From: Symsagittifera roscoffensis | Lineage: Eukaryota > Xenacoelomorpha > Acoela > Convolutidae | DNA: 64,000 nucleotides | Reading direction: 5' to 3' | NCBI RefSeq assembly: GCF_963678635.1 | Contig: NC_087069.1 | Span: 39,081,076-39,145,075 of the forward strand | In this document: piece after piece, positions 27,401 through 40,579 of the stretch | Layout: each line of letters starts with the position of its first letter | Position numbering within the stretch: position 1 is the stretch's first letter | The notes under the pieces: generated by a model | Told to the model about the DNA's origin: nothing | The model's database searches: none | Seen by the model: the letters and a program-made list of their open reading frames with translations, nothing else | Program-made: the position numbers and the translations under genes

Positions 27401-28014
27401 TCCGACTTCAGCTGCTCACAATTCGCGGCATTCTCTCGCACTATTTCTGCCTGCAGCTGTTCAGCTCTCAACATATCCAGTTCCCTCCGCGCTTGATCTC
27501 TCTCGAGCTTCGCTTGATCCCGGTTGAGGTTCGCCTTGTTCCTCTCCCGCTGAGTTCTCTCAAGCTCTCTCTTCATGATACTAACGTCTGGATACGCTTC
27601 CCCCGTCTGCTGCGCCCGTGTCATCGATGGTGTCTCACTCCTGCTCTGGCCCGTGGATCTGACTGATGGTCTGACCGGCAGTGGGAACTCCCCTGCACCA
27701 TACTCAGTATTGTTACTCAAGCCAGGGTTCCTTGCCAAGTCGAACCCCCTTATTGCTCCATCCACGTTCCAGGACAGCCACCTGGTTTGCTCTTGATTGG
27801 ATATTCCATCGGTGGTGTAGCCTACCATCAAAACCGCTTCTGTCGCAGACTCCCGGCACTCGCCCTGTTCCTCCAACTGGAGGATGGCATTCAGCATCAC
27901 TGCCATTCTCTCATCCACTTGAGTATAATCCAGGTCCCTCAGACGTCTGTACAACTCATCAAGTGTGGGTTTTTTCAAAGCCGATGGCATGGACTTCCAG
28001 AATCGATCTGCCAT
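24417..28014 (-). pseudogene. Element B ORF3 (SGNH protein) continuing into ORF4 region, frameshifted and truncated
   Basis: This is the homologue of A's ORF3 and the start of ORF4. The N-terminal 394-codon frame (28014-26830, MADRFWKS) carries the coiled coil. A frameshift near 26970 moves the rest into another frame. The SGNH domain keeps GDSL, FAGAAT and DGIHFD, but block III reads GTNG instead of GTND. The second SGNH-like module (AGSDFEG, AGMNDHLH) is almost identical to A. Unlike A, the frame passes from ORF3 into the ORF4-like sequence (CWGKEFLAGVY) without a break, until element A's LTR interrupts it at NMPISL. Confidence 0.85.
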
Positions 28015-28034
28015 TTCTGTAATTTCCAGATGAT

Positions 28035-28119
28035 CTTGAGTTTTAGCGACTTGAGTTTTACCTGAGCAACTTGAGTTTTACCTGAGCAACTTGAGTTTTA
28101 CCTGAGCAACTTGAGTTTA
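28035..28119 (-). repeat. 20-bp tandem repeat upstream of ORF3 (element B)
   Basis: Three full copies and flanking partial copies of a 20-bp unit (plus strand TTGAGTTTTACCTGAGCAAC), ending about 37 nt upstream of B's ORF3 start. On the element strand each unit holds CAGGTAAAA, a near-consensus 5' splice site. Confidence 0.85.
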
Positions 28120-28496
28120 CTTCTTGAAACGTCGTTCAATTTGCTTTTCCGCTTAAGGACTTCCTTTCTTCAATTGAATACAGTTGGGTAGTCAATTTGA
28201 CTTTACCAAATCAATCTGAAAATAACACCCAATTTTTAGACTAACAGGCTGTGTTCCTAACCTAAAAACCCCCTTCACTACTATAGTTTTAACCCTTTCC
28301 TTTTCGTCCTACTAAAATAGTTCAATTGGAAATTTTCTAAAAACATGCAAATTCATTTTATGTTTTAGCACCATCAATCATTTAAAATATTAATTGTCAT
28401 GCCAATCACCTCTAAGATTCTTTACCTGTTTTGTACCCCCACACCTATTTCGAGATCCTTCCCTCATGCCCAACTCGAGACCCCCGTGTACCCGAC
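28120..28496 (-). other. Spacer upstream of ORF3 in element B
   Basis: This non-coding stretch is homologous to 11727-12136 in A. The best-conserved part is around 28340-28425. No gene is seen. Confidence 0.4.
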
Positions 28497-31400
28497 TCAG
28501 GCGATGCTCAAGTAGTATTTCTTGTGAAGATGCACCATTATCTCAGTTTCTGCGAAGACCACGTGTAGGATGGCGTACAATTCCCTTGGGCTCAATTTCC
28601 ACCTGTTTGGGTCATACACCGGCATTGAGACCTCCGTTATCCCTCTTTCAATCATGAAGTCTCGTAGTCTTGTTAGTGCCAACATCACGCGTTCAGGATC
28701 GATCGTGTTCCTGTCATTGACCCTCGTCACTAGGAAGCACAGGTATTTGCCCGGGACTTGTGCTACTGATGGTGGAAGCGCGGCCATTCCTCCCAGTCCC
28801 GGTCTCTGTCTAAACAAGAACTCCACGTTCTGGTACTCTCTCTTGAAGTCAGCTTCCAGTCTTGATTTGAAACTCATGTCCGCCGTGATACAGATTGCGC
28901 TAGTCCTGTCTGACAGAATGAAGTCACTATCCGTTATCAGGATATTTTCTGAGTATTCGTTTGGTATTTCAAACTTCGTTTTGAAATTCCGTCCTATGGT
29001 AGGCTCGGCCTCCTCCTCTTCCAGTTCCAGTCCGCACTATTTTCTCACTTCTCTGAGTTTTTTTATCTTCAAATTTTCGGTGTGGGTAAGTCCTACCCCC
29101 ACTCCCCGGACAAAAATATTTATCGACGTCCCCGTCGATGATGCTGGGTCTGAATTATCTGGCGGAATGTCGAGCGGGCTGTCTGTTGCCGTCCAGCCGA
29201 AAAGTGGATTCACCGTTTTCATGTACTTCCCCGCTGATATGTCACATTGCTGTATGCTCTGTCCTTCCTCCCTTCCGTTCTTGACATCGCGCATCCATTC
29301 TAATATCCTCAGGTTCGTATTCTCCCTCCTCTCTATCTCGCTCTGTTCTAAATCCATCTCCTGTTCCGGTGTCGAGTAGTCTTCCTGTGGGTAGTGTTCA
29401 TTATCATCGATGATCTGCCATTCACCATCTGCCGCCAGCTCGCCCACACTTATTAGTTCTTTACCTAGGTCATCGGGCTGTATCTTGTCGATCAGGAAAT
29501 CGTCCCCATACCTGTTGTACCTCATGCCTGTGCGTTTGCGATTGCCACTCTTTGTCCTCGCTGGTATTGACAAGTCTGGTTCAGTCCACTTCGGCACCTC
29601 ACCTTGCTCCGGATCGTTCCAATCTTCTTCCAAAAAGATTCCGCTTCAGAGTCCGCGTCTATTTTTTCATTGTCATCCAAACTCAAGTTCTCATTGCCAT
29701 CATTCTTATCTCTGGTGCCTTTTTCGTCCACTTCACATGCTGGTTCCACCAGTAGGTACTCTAGTCCCTCCATGTCCTTTGGTATACACCAGTCCTCTGG
29801 GGATGGGACATGAGGCTTCAGGTTCTCATAATGTGCTGCTCGCCCCGTACTCAAGCGGTAGAACCGTCCTTCTTGATGTACTTCAGTTATCATGAATGGT
29901 CCTCTCCATTTCTTGAGTAGTTTCTTCGTCCCTTTCGGCGGTTTAACATTCTGGAAAACCCACACATACTGGCCCACTTCATATGGCTTCGCCTGTAATA
30001 TCTTTTCATCATATTTCTTGCACTGTCTCATTTATGCCTGCGCAGTGTTCCTCCTGCATAGCTCGTTTATTTCCTTCTGTCTCCTGATCGCTTCTTTCAC
30101 GTAAGCTTGAGGCGACGTCCTCTTCCCTTCATACTCCGGGTAAAAGAACGTCAGGGGCATAGCTCTCTATTTGCCTGTCAACATCATGAATGGACTGATT
30201 CCCGTCGTTGAGTGTTGAGTACTGTTGTATGCCCCTACGACTTGCGGCAGATATTTATCCCAGTCCGTCATGTATCTAGAGCAGTATACCCTCAGCATGT
30301 TCACCAACGTTCTATTCTGTCTCTCTACCAGTCCGTTGGTCTGAGGATGGTAAGTCGTTGAGTGTGCCTGAGCAATGTGTGACCTCTTCATTAACTCCTT
30401 AGTCAAGTCCCCCACAAAGGCCTTGCCGTTGTCTGACTGAAAAGTCATTGGACAACCATACCTCGATATCCAATGGGTTATCAAGTGGTCACAATTTTCC
30501 TCTGCCGAAGCTGTTTGACACGGCACCGCTTCTGCCAGCTTTGTGAAATGATCAATTATAACCAGTATCTGGTTATACCCCGACTCCGTCATACAGATCT
30601 TCTGATGGTCTATCTGCACCACTTCATTAAATTCTGAGCTTTCCACTGACTTGATCGGGATTTTCATCTTCCTTGGGTCTTTCACTTGCAGGCTTGCCAG
30701 GCATGCATTCACCCACCTCTCACAGCCTTTCCTCAATCCTGGCCAATCGAACCTGTGAAGTATTCTTTGTTGCACCTTGTCTATCCCCTGGTGCCCCATT
30801 TGGTCATGTGATCTGAACAGCACCTCTGTCTGATACAATTGTGGTAATATGATGAGGTTGTGCTTGTGTAGTATCTTGTCCTCGTCTTTTCTCTTGCATG
30901 CTAACACCCCGTCAGCCGTGTGATAGAGTAACTCTTTCCTCTCTTTGTAGAACTGGCTCAGGATCTTGTAGCTGTCTTCTTCATGTTCCCCTTTCTCCTT
31001 GGACCCCATTCGGATCCATCTGGAGAGATTACTTGTCATCTTGTCATTCTTCTGGACTCTTATCAGGTCCGACAGCCTATATCTCGCCTTGACATGTTCC
31101 TTCAGCGCCATGATCTGCCCATTCATCTCCCCAGGGTTGTGGACGTCGTCATTCAGCTTCACGCATACTATCCTCTTTACTACCTTCATGTCATCTTCTG
31201 GCACCAGATTTGTTCTCACATTTGAGTTGCATGATAGTTCCCTGAATGGTTTCCTCGAAATTGCAATTCTTTCAAATTCTTCACCTCCTCGTACTTCCTG
31301 CTCGTCCAAGTTGAAGGTTCCTGAGGACGGATCTGTTTGTAATTCCCTGTCGCGGTGTCTAATCTTTTCTTCTGCCAATATCATGCAGAGACTATCTTGA

Positions 31401-34400
31401 TTGTCACTGCTCGCTTCCGAGTCCTCATCCCACATTTCACACTCCCCGGACAAATTTTCTCCTTCAGTGTTTTCTTCCTCCGTGGACGTGGACCGCTCCC
31501 CGGACTCTTGACCTAGTCCCAGGTATTCAGCTTATTCCTTGAACTCCATTCTCTTTTTCCTAACTCTAGTTTGTTCAAGTAAGTCGGCTGGGATCTTTTC
31601 AACCAATGACTGCACCACTTCCTTCCCATCAAGGTTAGTCACCTTCGAGGTATTTCCATCACTAGCTATCCCGCTCTTTCGCAGTATTGTGACCTCAGGT
31701 TCCTCCTACAGTTTTCTTGAATCACGGGCTTATCATCTGCTAGTTTCTCGAGTAACCTCTTTAAGTCATCGTCTGTTTGTGCTTCCCCCGTCTCTACCTG
31801 GTTAAGATCGTAGCCTTTTGCTTTGAGCGTCTCCCTCACGATCTTTGACTTGAGCATTATTCCTATCGGCATCCCTCGGTTCTTTTTCAAGAATGTTTCT
31901 TTCGTAGTATTTTTTGTTAATTCGGGGTGATCTTCTATTGGTTTGCCTGATTTGTCCAACCATCTCGTGAGAGGAAAACTGTCATACGTTTCCTTGTCCA
32001 TGAAGGAGAAGCCATCCTTGATCTCAGGTCTATCTGCCTCCCTCTGTTCTTGTCTCTCGTAGAACTCCGTCTTCTTGCTCAAGCTGTCAGCATTTTGATG
32101 TTTGTCTCGTGTTCTATGCTCAATTATCATATCGTATCCGTCCAGGCGAACTATCCACCTCCCAATGTAACTTTGGTCCATTGAGTACGTCTTCAGCCAG
32201 CTTAGTGCCCTGGTGTCGACTCGCAGCTTGAATGACTCGCTGCCTAGGTATGCCCTATATTTATCAACAAAGGTAACCACCGCGAACATCTCTGCTTTCG
32301 GTGCCCCGTACTTCATTTCCGTGTCGCTTAGGACTTTGCTCCCGTACGCTATTGGTCTCAAGACTGTTTTCCCGTTCCACTCTTGTTCCTGGTGGAGAAT
32401 TCCAGATATCGCTACTACCGACGCGTCCGTATCCAGTACGTACATCCCCTTCTCTGTTGGCATCCCTAGTACTGGTGCCTCGCACAACTCTTTCTTTATT
32501 CTCTAGAATGACTCTTCCGCTGCGTTGTTCCACGTGAACTTCTTGCCCTTGTGCCTCATTAACTGTTGCATCGGATAAACCTTGTCTGCATAGCCTTTGA
32601 CGAATTCTCTGTAGTAATTTGCAAAACCCAGGAAGCTCATCAATTGGTGTTCCGTTTTCGGCGATTTCCAAGTTAGAACTGCTTCTACTGCGTCTGGATC
32701 TGGTCTGATGCCGTGTTTGTCCACCATCCTGCCCAAGTATTTTATCGAGTCCATGAGTATCTCACACTTTGATGGTTTGCACTTCAGCCCCGACCTCTTC
32801 ATACACGCAAATACTTCGTCAAGTCTCTCAATGTGGTCCTCTAGTGTGGGTGTCGCTATTACCACGTCATTCAGATAGCACATTACCAGATTGCCATACT
32901 TCTTCGTCACGCCTATCAGCGCGTGTGCCATCAACCGCTGAAACGTGGCTGTGGCATTGCAAAGTCCAAACGGCATCCGTTTTCATTGAAACAGACCCAA
33001 CTCGCAGGCAAACCCTGTCTTGTCCCTGTCCTGCTTCCTGAGTGTTACTTGCCAAAAGGCCGAGCCTAAATCAAGAGTCGTAAAAAAATTTGCATCACCT
33101 AACTTCGAGAGACTCTCATCAATCCTAGGTATGGGATAGGCATCCTTCACCGTGACGGAGTTCAGGTATCGAAAGTCACAACAAAACCTCAACTGGTCGC
33201 CTTTCTTTTTGGCCATCACTACTCCACACGCCCACGGTGATTTGGATGGTTCTATCATGTCATACTCTAGTAGCGTTTCAATCTCCTTTCTACAGGCATC
33301 CGATTTGTGTGGGGTCATGCGCCTCGCCCCCTCCCTGTGTGGTATTGCGTTTTCCTCAAGTTCTATTTCATGCTCAACAAAATTACAACACCCGATGTCT
33401 GCCTTATGTCTTGAAAAAACCTCCTCGTTCCGTTCTAGTACGTCCTTGATGGCTTCGAGCTGTTCGTCCGTTAACTTGCCTCTTAAGTGTTCAATTTCCG
33501 GTAAGACCGGTTTATCATTCTGCATTTCATCTAGTGTGGGCCGTTCCGGGAAATTCGAACAGCTCGATAGTCCATCGTCTGTCTCTGACTTAAGTGACTT
33601 CACAAGACCTGATGAATCTTTTATTTTCGTCAATCGTCTCAAGATACAATTTTTGTCCCTATGATTGGGACAATCAACAACTTCATTTTGTTTATGGTTT
33701 TCAGTCATTTCATATCAAGTTTTTACAGATAAAGCATATCCCAGTTTCCTCCCCCTCTGTATCGTGATTGGCATGTCAAGGGTATTCAACAAGACACTCA
33801 CGCAGAGACCGCTCTTCGTGATCGAGAAGGATCTTCCTGAAACAGCAGCACTTTGACTATTTGGATTTGGGACTATGTATACCTGCTTGTTGTCACTTAG
33901 GTCATTGTAATTTTTCATTCGTAAGCTTACGATCGCCGCCTCGTTCGCCTTTAGCCTCACCCTACTACTCAAGAATACCGGTGGTTTGCTCTCATTTGCC
34001 ATTATTAAATTTACCGGTTTGATTGCGTACCTCCTATCCGGGTTCCGTATCCTGAACCTTGCGTTGTTTAGATCAATCGCTACATCAAAGTTCCTGATGA
34101 AGTCTCTGCCTAAAATAAATTGGTCAGACTCATCTAGGTTTTCTACCACAAGAAAGCTCATCCACAGGTTACGTTCCCCCAGATTGAGGGCTATTATCGG
34201 CGGTCTGTCCATCACCCGCAGGGCCCCTTTGTTTGCAGCTGACAACCGTATTCTTGAATCTATCAAATCATCTTTGTTGAAGCCCATTCGTTCCCAAGTT
34301 TCGATTGGTATGACACTCAAGATTGCTGTAACCCACGTAACTGAGTCTTCTTACCACCTATGTCAAGCACATACGCTGTCACATCTGCCTCTGTCCCGAT

Positions 34401-35534
34401 GTGCATTGCATCTTCTTCAAGCATGGCGCAGTGTCCAATCGATCTCACTTTCAACTCTTCTTTTACCACGTAGATTTGCCCAATTAGATCTTCATCACAT
34501 GTTATCATTGTTTTCGTATAGATGTTGATTCCATCTATATTTAGCATCAACTCATGTGGACCATAAGCTTCTGTGTACCTGTTATCAACACGTACCGACT
34601 TGGTACCCCCTCTCGTGAGTAGTGCCCTCAATGCTCTAGAAGTCGTCTGTGGGCTTATGCAACTCAAGTAATCTGCGTACACATCAATGTGCATTATTGT
34701 CTGATCACTAGGTTCGCTCAAATTTCTCGTTACTTCATGGCCGCCCACAGTGATTATTGACATTATTCTTGCCCCAATCTTTGTTATGCCAAATGGCTTT
34801 CCTGTAACCATCTTTACAGTGTTACAGTTTCCGTTTTTTGTCGACCCCTCAGCAGCTTCTGGTATTGTTTGTGAGCAACTTAATGCTTCGTTCATTTTCT
34901 GTCTTTCGATTTCTTGCTTCAGCCGTTGTTCTATTTCTTTCGCTGCCAGGTCCTGTTTCACTTTGTTGATAGCCTCCGCTGCCGCCTTCTCATAATTTAT
35001 TTCTAAGGCGTTCTTTGCGGTGGCTTCTATTGCACTATTACATTGTGTTACAGCTTTCACTGTTTTCGTCGGCAGTTCCGCACTTGGTTTTTCTAGGTTT
35101 TTCGTCTCAAATTCACCTTGTCTGTTTCTCTGGTTTTGTACCGCTGCTAACGCCAGCTTGTGTTTAGGGTGACTCTGATTCTTGACCGCCTCCCAAAACA
35201 ACGGACAGTCCATCCTGAAGTGCCCCTCTTGGTTGCAGAAGAAGCATCTTGCACCTGTTTTGATGATCAAGCCACTATAGAACTCGTGTTCCTCCATCTG
35301 GCTCATATCTTCCTCATCGGGTGCATATCCCAAACTCTTCATGCCCTGCTTGTGTGTCGTGCAATCCGCCACATGATGGTCAGCTGACCCGCAGTTCGCG
35401 CATGATCTGCGTTTGTCCATGTCATCTCTGGGCTTGTACCATGACGACCTTTGTGGCTGACTCCCCCCTTGCGTATTCCTGTTGTCTGAGTACGAGTATT
35501 TCTTGGGTTTCATCAGCATGTATTCTCTTGACTT
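28497..35534 (-). pseudogene. pol: Element B pol with in-frame macro-like C-terminus, inactivated
   Basis: This is the homologue of A's Pol. In B the pol end and the macro linker are one continuous frame (GAG where A has the UAG), and the macro-like domain itself (28497-29036) is open but lies behind a UAG at 29037-29039. Damage includes a 10-bp deletion near 34327 removing the protease DTG, TGA near 33717 (CGA in A), TGA for Trp just before MPFGLCNA (near 32980), and the RT active site changed from YVDD to YLND (32866-32877). There is also TAG near 32503, TAA near 31511, TAG near 30166 and TAA near 30031, and the integrase zinc finger has lost one Cys (CLAS for CLAC). Zinc knuckles and DDE residues remain readable. 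Confidence 0.9.
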
Positions 35535-37290
35535 CTACCTCATCTCTTCTGGAGTTGGTGCACTATCTTTCGACAATGTATAGTATGTTGCTAACATCGT
35601 TCTCAAGTCATCACTCTTTACCCCATCAATGAACTTTGAGGCGATGCTGAAGTTCCTTCGATTGGTAGATTCTTCCGGGTCACTCCTTCTTCTCAAGCTC
35701 TCAAGATCATCTAGGAACCTGTCTATCGATTCATCGTTCCTTTGTCTTCTCTTCTCAAATCGCATCATCGCTTGATGACCCTTCATGCCCGAGCCGAATC
35801 GATTTAACAATATTTCAAAGATTTTGTCCGCTGTATCGCGTTCCTCTTCTTTCTTCGCAACCACGCATTTCAATGCCGTGCTTTCCAGATTGCTCAGTAT
35901 CGCTGTGCATGCTTGCCTCTCATCGTTCAAGTTGTCTTGTTTCAAGTGCAACCTCATGACTTCTACCCAAGTGTCAATGCATCCATCTGAATCATCTTTG
36001 AATTCTTTTGGTTTCTTGAAAGTTTTCCTGGATTTGTTGCTTCCTCTGTCACTCGAGTCGGTGTTCCTTGTAGCGAAGGCCTCTAGTGTCCCGCTCATCA
36101 TTTCCCAAGTACTTGCCCATGTCATGGCATCCGGTCCCACGTTGTTCTGAGTCGTGGAGTCTCCTGGACCACTTGTTGTGTTCGCTGTTCAATTTTTTAT
36201 AATAGCCTTGGCCCCTACCGGTGCCGTACTCGCGGCCTCCCGGGTTACTGGTAACGGTGTTGACTGTCGTTTGTTCCTTTGTGGTTCCACGAAGTCAACT
36301 CTATTACCTTGTGTCCGCTCTGCCGCTGGCCTGTCTTGTGGTGTTGAATTCCTCAAGATTGCATCTAACTTTGTCTGTATAGCACTTGAGCTCTCAGCCT
36401 GGTCCCTACTCATCGTATCCATTCTCGTTTCCAAACTCCCCAACTGGCTATTCACTGCGTTATATCGCTGCTTCATTTCTAGCATGTCTTTTCTGATGTT
36501 CTTGTCTCGCTCTCCATCAGTGGTTTCTACTTTGTCAGACACTGCTGAAGCTTTTCCTCCGTTGCTCTCGCTAGATGGAAATAGTTGTCCAGGTACTCAT
36601 GTTTGTTGTTTCTCATTTCCTTCCTTATCACATTTCTATCCTCTTCGCTGTGCTTCAGTTTCTCATCTATCTGATCTAGCTTCGCCATCAAGTCGCTTAG
36701 CTCAAGAGTCGTTGTTCCATGGTCCGTTGTTGTCCTGTGGTCGGTCGCTGGTCCCGGTTTTTTTGATCCTCGTTTTGATCGGTCTCTGTCGTTCTCGTGG
36801 ATACTGTTCCGAATGTTTTGCTTTTCTCGACTTTCGTCTCCTCAACTGCTGCGCCTTTCGATCTCATTCCGACCATCTTCGCCAATCTTTCAGTAAAAGG
36901 CGTTCTCCTTTGAGACTCACCTTCACAGTTTCTGGCGTGTTGCCTGTTGTGTCTTCCACGTTGTCTATCGGTGAGAACTCTATTGGCTTCGGGTTAGGTT
37001 CTTCCGCATTGGGCATTTTGGTTGACTCTGTCGTTTTCTTTCCTACTTCATCAACACTTTGATCCGGTGTCTCTAGTTCGATCTCGATGGTGGGTTCTAC
37101 TCGTTACCCTTCCGTGCCCTCTTTTGCTCTGATCTCCGTGGTACTCCTCGTGCTGACCATAGTAACTGAAAAGTTCTTCTTTGTTACCTTCGGACCCATT
37201 GATGTTGTTTTGCGTAGCGACGAGTTATACTTTTGTCTTCGCCTCGGTAGATCTTTTTTCAGCTACCGGTACCCTGCTCCGCCTCATTAT
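35535..37290 (-). pseudogene. gag: Element B gag, broken
   Basis: The capsid part (36140-35535) matches A closely. Unlike A it passes through the zone near LATYY in the same frame as pol and ends in UAG (35535-35537) where A has CAG. The coiled coil (about 36542-36189) and the N-terminal part (from about 36885 upwards) lie in other frames, so at least two or three indels are present. Confidence 0.8.
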
Positions 37291-37560
37291 TTACAATTGT
37301 CACTATTTACAGTATTACTATCTACAAAATTCTACTCTAAGGTTAAAACTTCTTTTGATAAAATTTTATAAAAAGAAATTTTCAATTTGCTAAAAACAAC
37401 TTTTCCTGAGCTTATGAAATTTCTATTTGTTAGGATTGAATAGAAAATTGGATTTTGCAACTGACTTAGTGCGCTTCTGGTACCCCCCTTGTTTGTGCTG
37501 TTCCAAGACTTTCTCTCTACTGTCCCAAGACTATTCTGTGTTGTCCCAGTACTTCTTGTT

Positions 37561-38114
37561 AGTGTCCCAAGACCACTGTCCCAGGACCCTTGCCCTAAGA
37601 CCACTGTCCCAAGACTACTGTCCCAAGACTACTGTCCCAAGACCAATGTCCCAAGACCACTGTCCCAAGACCAATGTCCCAAGACCACTGTCCCAAGACC
37701 ACTGTCCCAAGACCAATGTCTCAAGATCACTGTCCCAAGACCAATGTCCCGAGACCAATGTCCCAAGACCAATGTCCCAAGACCAATGTCCCAAGACCAA
37801 TGTCTCAAGATCACTGTCCCAAGACCAATGTCCCAAGACCACTGTCCCAAGACCAATGTCACAAGATCACTGTCCCATGACCAATGTCCCAAGGCCAATG
37901 TCCCAAGACCAATGTCCCAAGACCAATGTCCCAAGACCAATGTCCCAAGACTGTTTCGTACCAAAACTGCTCTGGTACAAGACTGTCCCAAGGCTGCACT
38001 GTCCCAAGACTGTCCCAAGACTGCTCTGTCCCGAGACTGTCCCAAGACCGTGTTGCTCCAAGACTGTCCCCAGACTGCAATGTCCCAAGACTTCTTCGGT
38101 ACTGTCCCAAGACT
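37561..38114. repeat. 14-bp minisatellite in leader of B
   Basis: About 550 bp of units mostly of the form TGTCCCAAGACCAA, with point variants (TGTCTCAAGATCAC). A different variant dominates than in A, so the two arrays have homogenised separately. Confidence 0.95.
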
Positions 38115-39031
38115 TGTCACTGAGTGTCTGGATATCGGATCTCTTCTTCTTCGTTGTAGGGACTACCTTCTTCTTCGTTGTAGGAACCACTGTACCTTTT
38201 ACCACCACTTGAGCTCCCGTAAAAATTTTCCCAAAATCCCTATCTTAATGGTCAAAACCCAAATACTAATCCCCCTGTGTTTGTCTCCCTCTCTATGTTT
38301 CAGGCTATTTGAAACCCTAAATTCCCCACAGGTATCTTGTGATCACCTGTTCGTTAAAATACCAACAACAAATTTTCACCAGAACGTAAAGATTTAGACT
38401 GGAAAAAATTTCAAAAACAGATGGATGAATTCTCCTGAAATTCAAGGTTGACCGATGTCAATCTTTGTCCGAAAAAAATGTCTGGTACCCGATTGCCACG
38501 CGTTTTCCTCCCCCCTAATAGCGATCTTATGGGGTATCACAAAAACTGTCTGTGTCCGTTCCCCCCTACCGATCCGACCAGGGTACCTACCTTAACCTGA
38601 TTTTAAATTTGGATATCCGCTTCTTATAACCAACGCGTGTAAGTATCTAATGTAACTAAATCGACGATGCCGAACAATTAGTTACTCTAACGTGTCCTCC
38701 CTTTTTACAATTTGCAACCGCTAACCTCTAACTTAACCAGCCCCCCTGCTAACCTCCCCCCTCTTTAGCCCCCCTCTTAAGCCGAAAAAAAATCCCTTAA
38801 GCGCCGGGTGCTAAACCTCTCGAGAGAAAACCGTAGACCTGTTTCCAGGCCTGCTTGTGTAAAAACTTCCTCAAAACAATGGGGCTCCGCGTATCCAATT
38901 TTACACTTATCTCCTATAATGTAATGTGGATTCTAACGATACCCGTTGTCCAACTTGAGAACACCCCTGTGCGTCCTCTTAGTGTGATCCTGTGCTGGTT
39001 GTCTCTGTTCTGCACTTGACAGCAGCACCAC

Positions 39032-39225
39032 TTTCCCACTTGGCTGGTCACCTCTTCCAGTCAAGTTTCCAGTGGGTTCAGCTCAGTCCTTCTGAACCAC
39101 TTTCCCACTCGGCTAGTCACCTCTTCCAGTCAAGTCTCCTAGTGGTCCGGTTCGATCCTTGTGAACCACTTTCCCACTCGGCTGGTCACCTCTTCCAGTC
39201 AAGTCTCCTAGTGGTCCGGCTAGAT
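39032..39225. repeat. 68-69 bp tandem repeat in leader of B
   Basis: Three copies of CTTTCCCACTCGGCTGGTCA-type units starting near 39032, 39100 and 39169. They correspond to the 70-bp repeats of A. Confidence 0.8.
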
Positions 39226-39682
39226 TGTAATCTATCTTAAAACCTTTAACAACACCCCCCACTCGGGCACCTTATTGAAGTCACTGGTTTAAATTGCTAG
39301 ATTGATCGAAACGATCGGTCTTATAAAACACTATGGGTATACTATTTAATTAATATAAAGGTTTGATTCAAATGATCCGGTATCAAGGTCACTGTCTTTT
39401 CGTTTTATGGTTTTTGTTCCTTTTTCTATACTTTTTTCTTGTTTTTGTCCCCCTAGTTACCCCCCTTACTCGGTTAGCTAGGCCTCGTTGGGAGAGCGTA
39501 CCAGGAAGTTTTCTCAAGTTTTTTTAAAAAGCTATCACGGTACAACTGGAAGGTTTACACGTTCCCGCTGAATCGTACCACCGGTACTCTAGAATGGGCA
39601 TGCAGCCCAGAGCTGTGTCAAGTGGGTTCGACTCCGTAGTCTTGATTTCGTAAAAACACCCAGGAGCGCCATAAAAACACTA

Positions 39683-40579
39683 TGTAACAGTCTCCTATTT
39701 CGGTCTCATATGAGGCTTAAGAAAAATAGGCCCTATAACCATTGGCTCAAGAGTCAGGGACACTATCTCTTGTGTTTTTCTACCTCAAGAACGGTCGGAG
39801 CCAATTCGGTTCGCTTGCGACATGAGACTAGAACCCGTTACAGCTTAAAGGCTACTACCAAAATATCACCCCCACTCTATAAAATAAGAACGTCTCCATA
39901 CCTAGGTCTCGAAATACCCAAAATACACAAACGCCGTTAAAAACAGGGTCGGAACAATCCGTTAAGTAACTTTTTTTTGGACAGTGGAACTTTGATCCAT
40001 TTCAGATGGATCAACCTAAAACTCGCCTTATCTCAACATAACAATCATAAAACACACTCGAGAAAATTAAATTAGGGACTCACATGTTGATGCACTCGAG
40101 TACATGGAGTAATTAAATTGATAAGCAACTCGAGAATTAAATATGATAACTAGATAAGTTCAATACTAATCAGTTTTGATAACAGAAACAAGTTTTGACT
40201 CTAGAATTGGAGTTTTTGTCTGAACCATTGGGACACTCAAGCTGTCCACCTTTCCGTTGAAGGTTCACTCTGGTTCGGTTCGAATAGTTGTTCTCTCTTC
40301 TCGTAATTATCTCTCTTCCTATTTCAGGACAAGACGGCTCTACTCGCGTCTTATTTTGTATCGGGAAATTGCGAATAGCAATTTCCTGCTGTTTTTTTAA
40401 ATATTTTCCAGCAATTGTAAATTCGGTCGTTCTGATTTTTCACTTTTGAGTTTTCAGTTGGTGCGAGAAAACTGAGCATGACAGGCTCCATTCGAAATTT
40501 CGAAAACAAAACTTCACTCGAAAATTACGTATTTTCGTGTCCCTCAAGGTCAAACTTCCAGATATGACCGACTGGCACA
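39683..40579 (-). repeat. 5' LTR of element B
   Basis: An 897-bp LTR with the same ends (TGTAACA...TGGCACA) but many substitutions and small indels relative to A's LTRs. The stem-loops are kept (for example GGAAATTGC/GCAATTTCC at 40364-40386, one pair longer than in A). The AATAAA signal is lost. The right flank TATGC (40580-40584) would be the target duplication. Confidence 0.92.

Larger units (their letters stand above)
37291..39682 (-). other. 5' leader of element B
   Basis: This 2.4-kb leader is laid out as in A: minisatellite, conserved section at 38220-38990, 68-69 bp repeats, and the PBS at 39659-39671, 11 nt from the LTR. No gene is recognised. Confidence 0.7.
24417..40579 (-). mobile_element. 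Element B: diverged, inactivated giant gypsy-like element
   Basis: This is a 5'-complete relative of A with its own 5' LTR (39683-40579), PBS, leader minisatellite, gag, pol, macro-like segment and ORF3. Its ORF4 region stops at 24417, where A is inserted. The rest of ORF4, ORF5 and the 3' LTR are absent from the window. B carries many stops, frameshifts, a 10-bp deletion over the protease active site and a changed RT active site, so it is dead. Confidence 0.9.
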
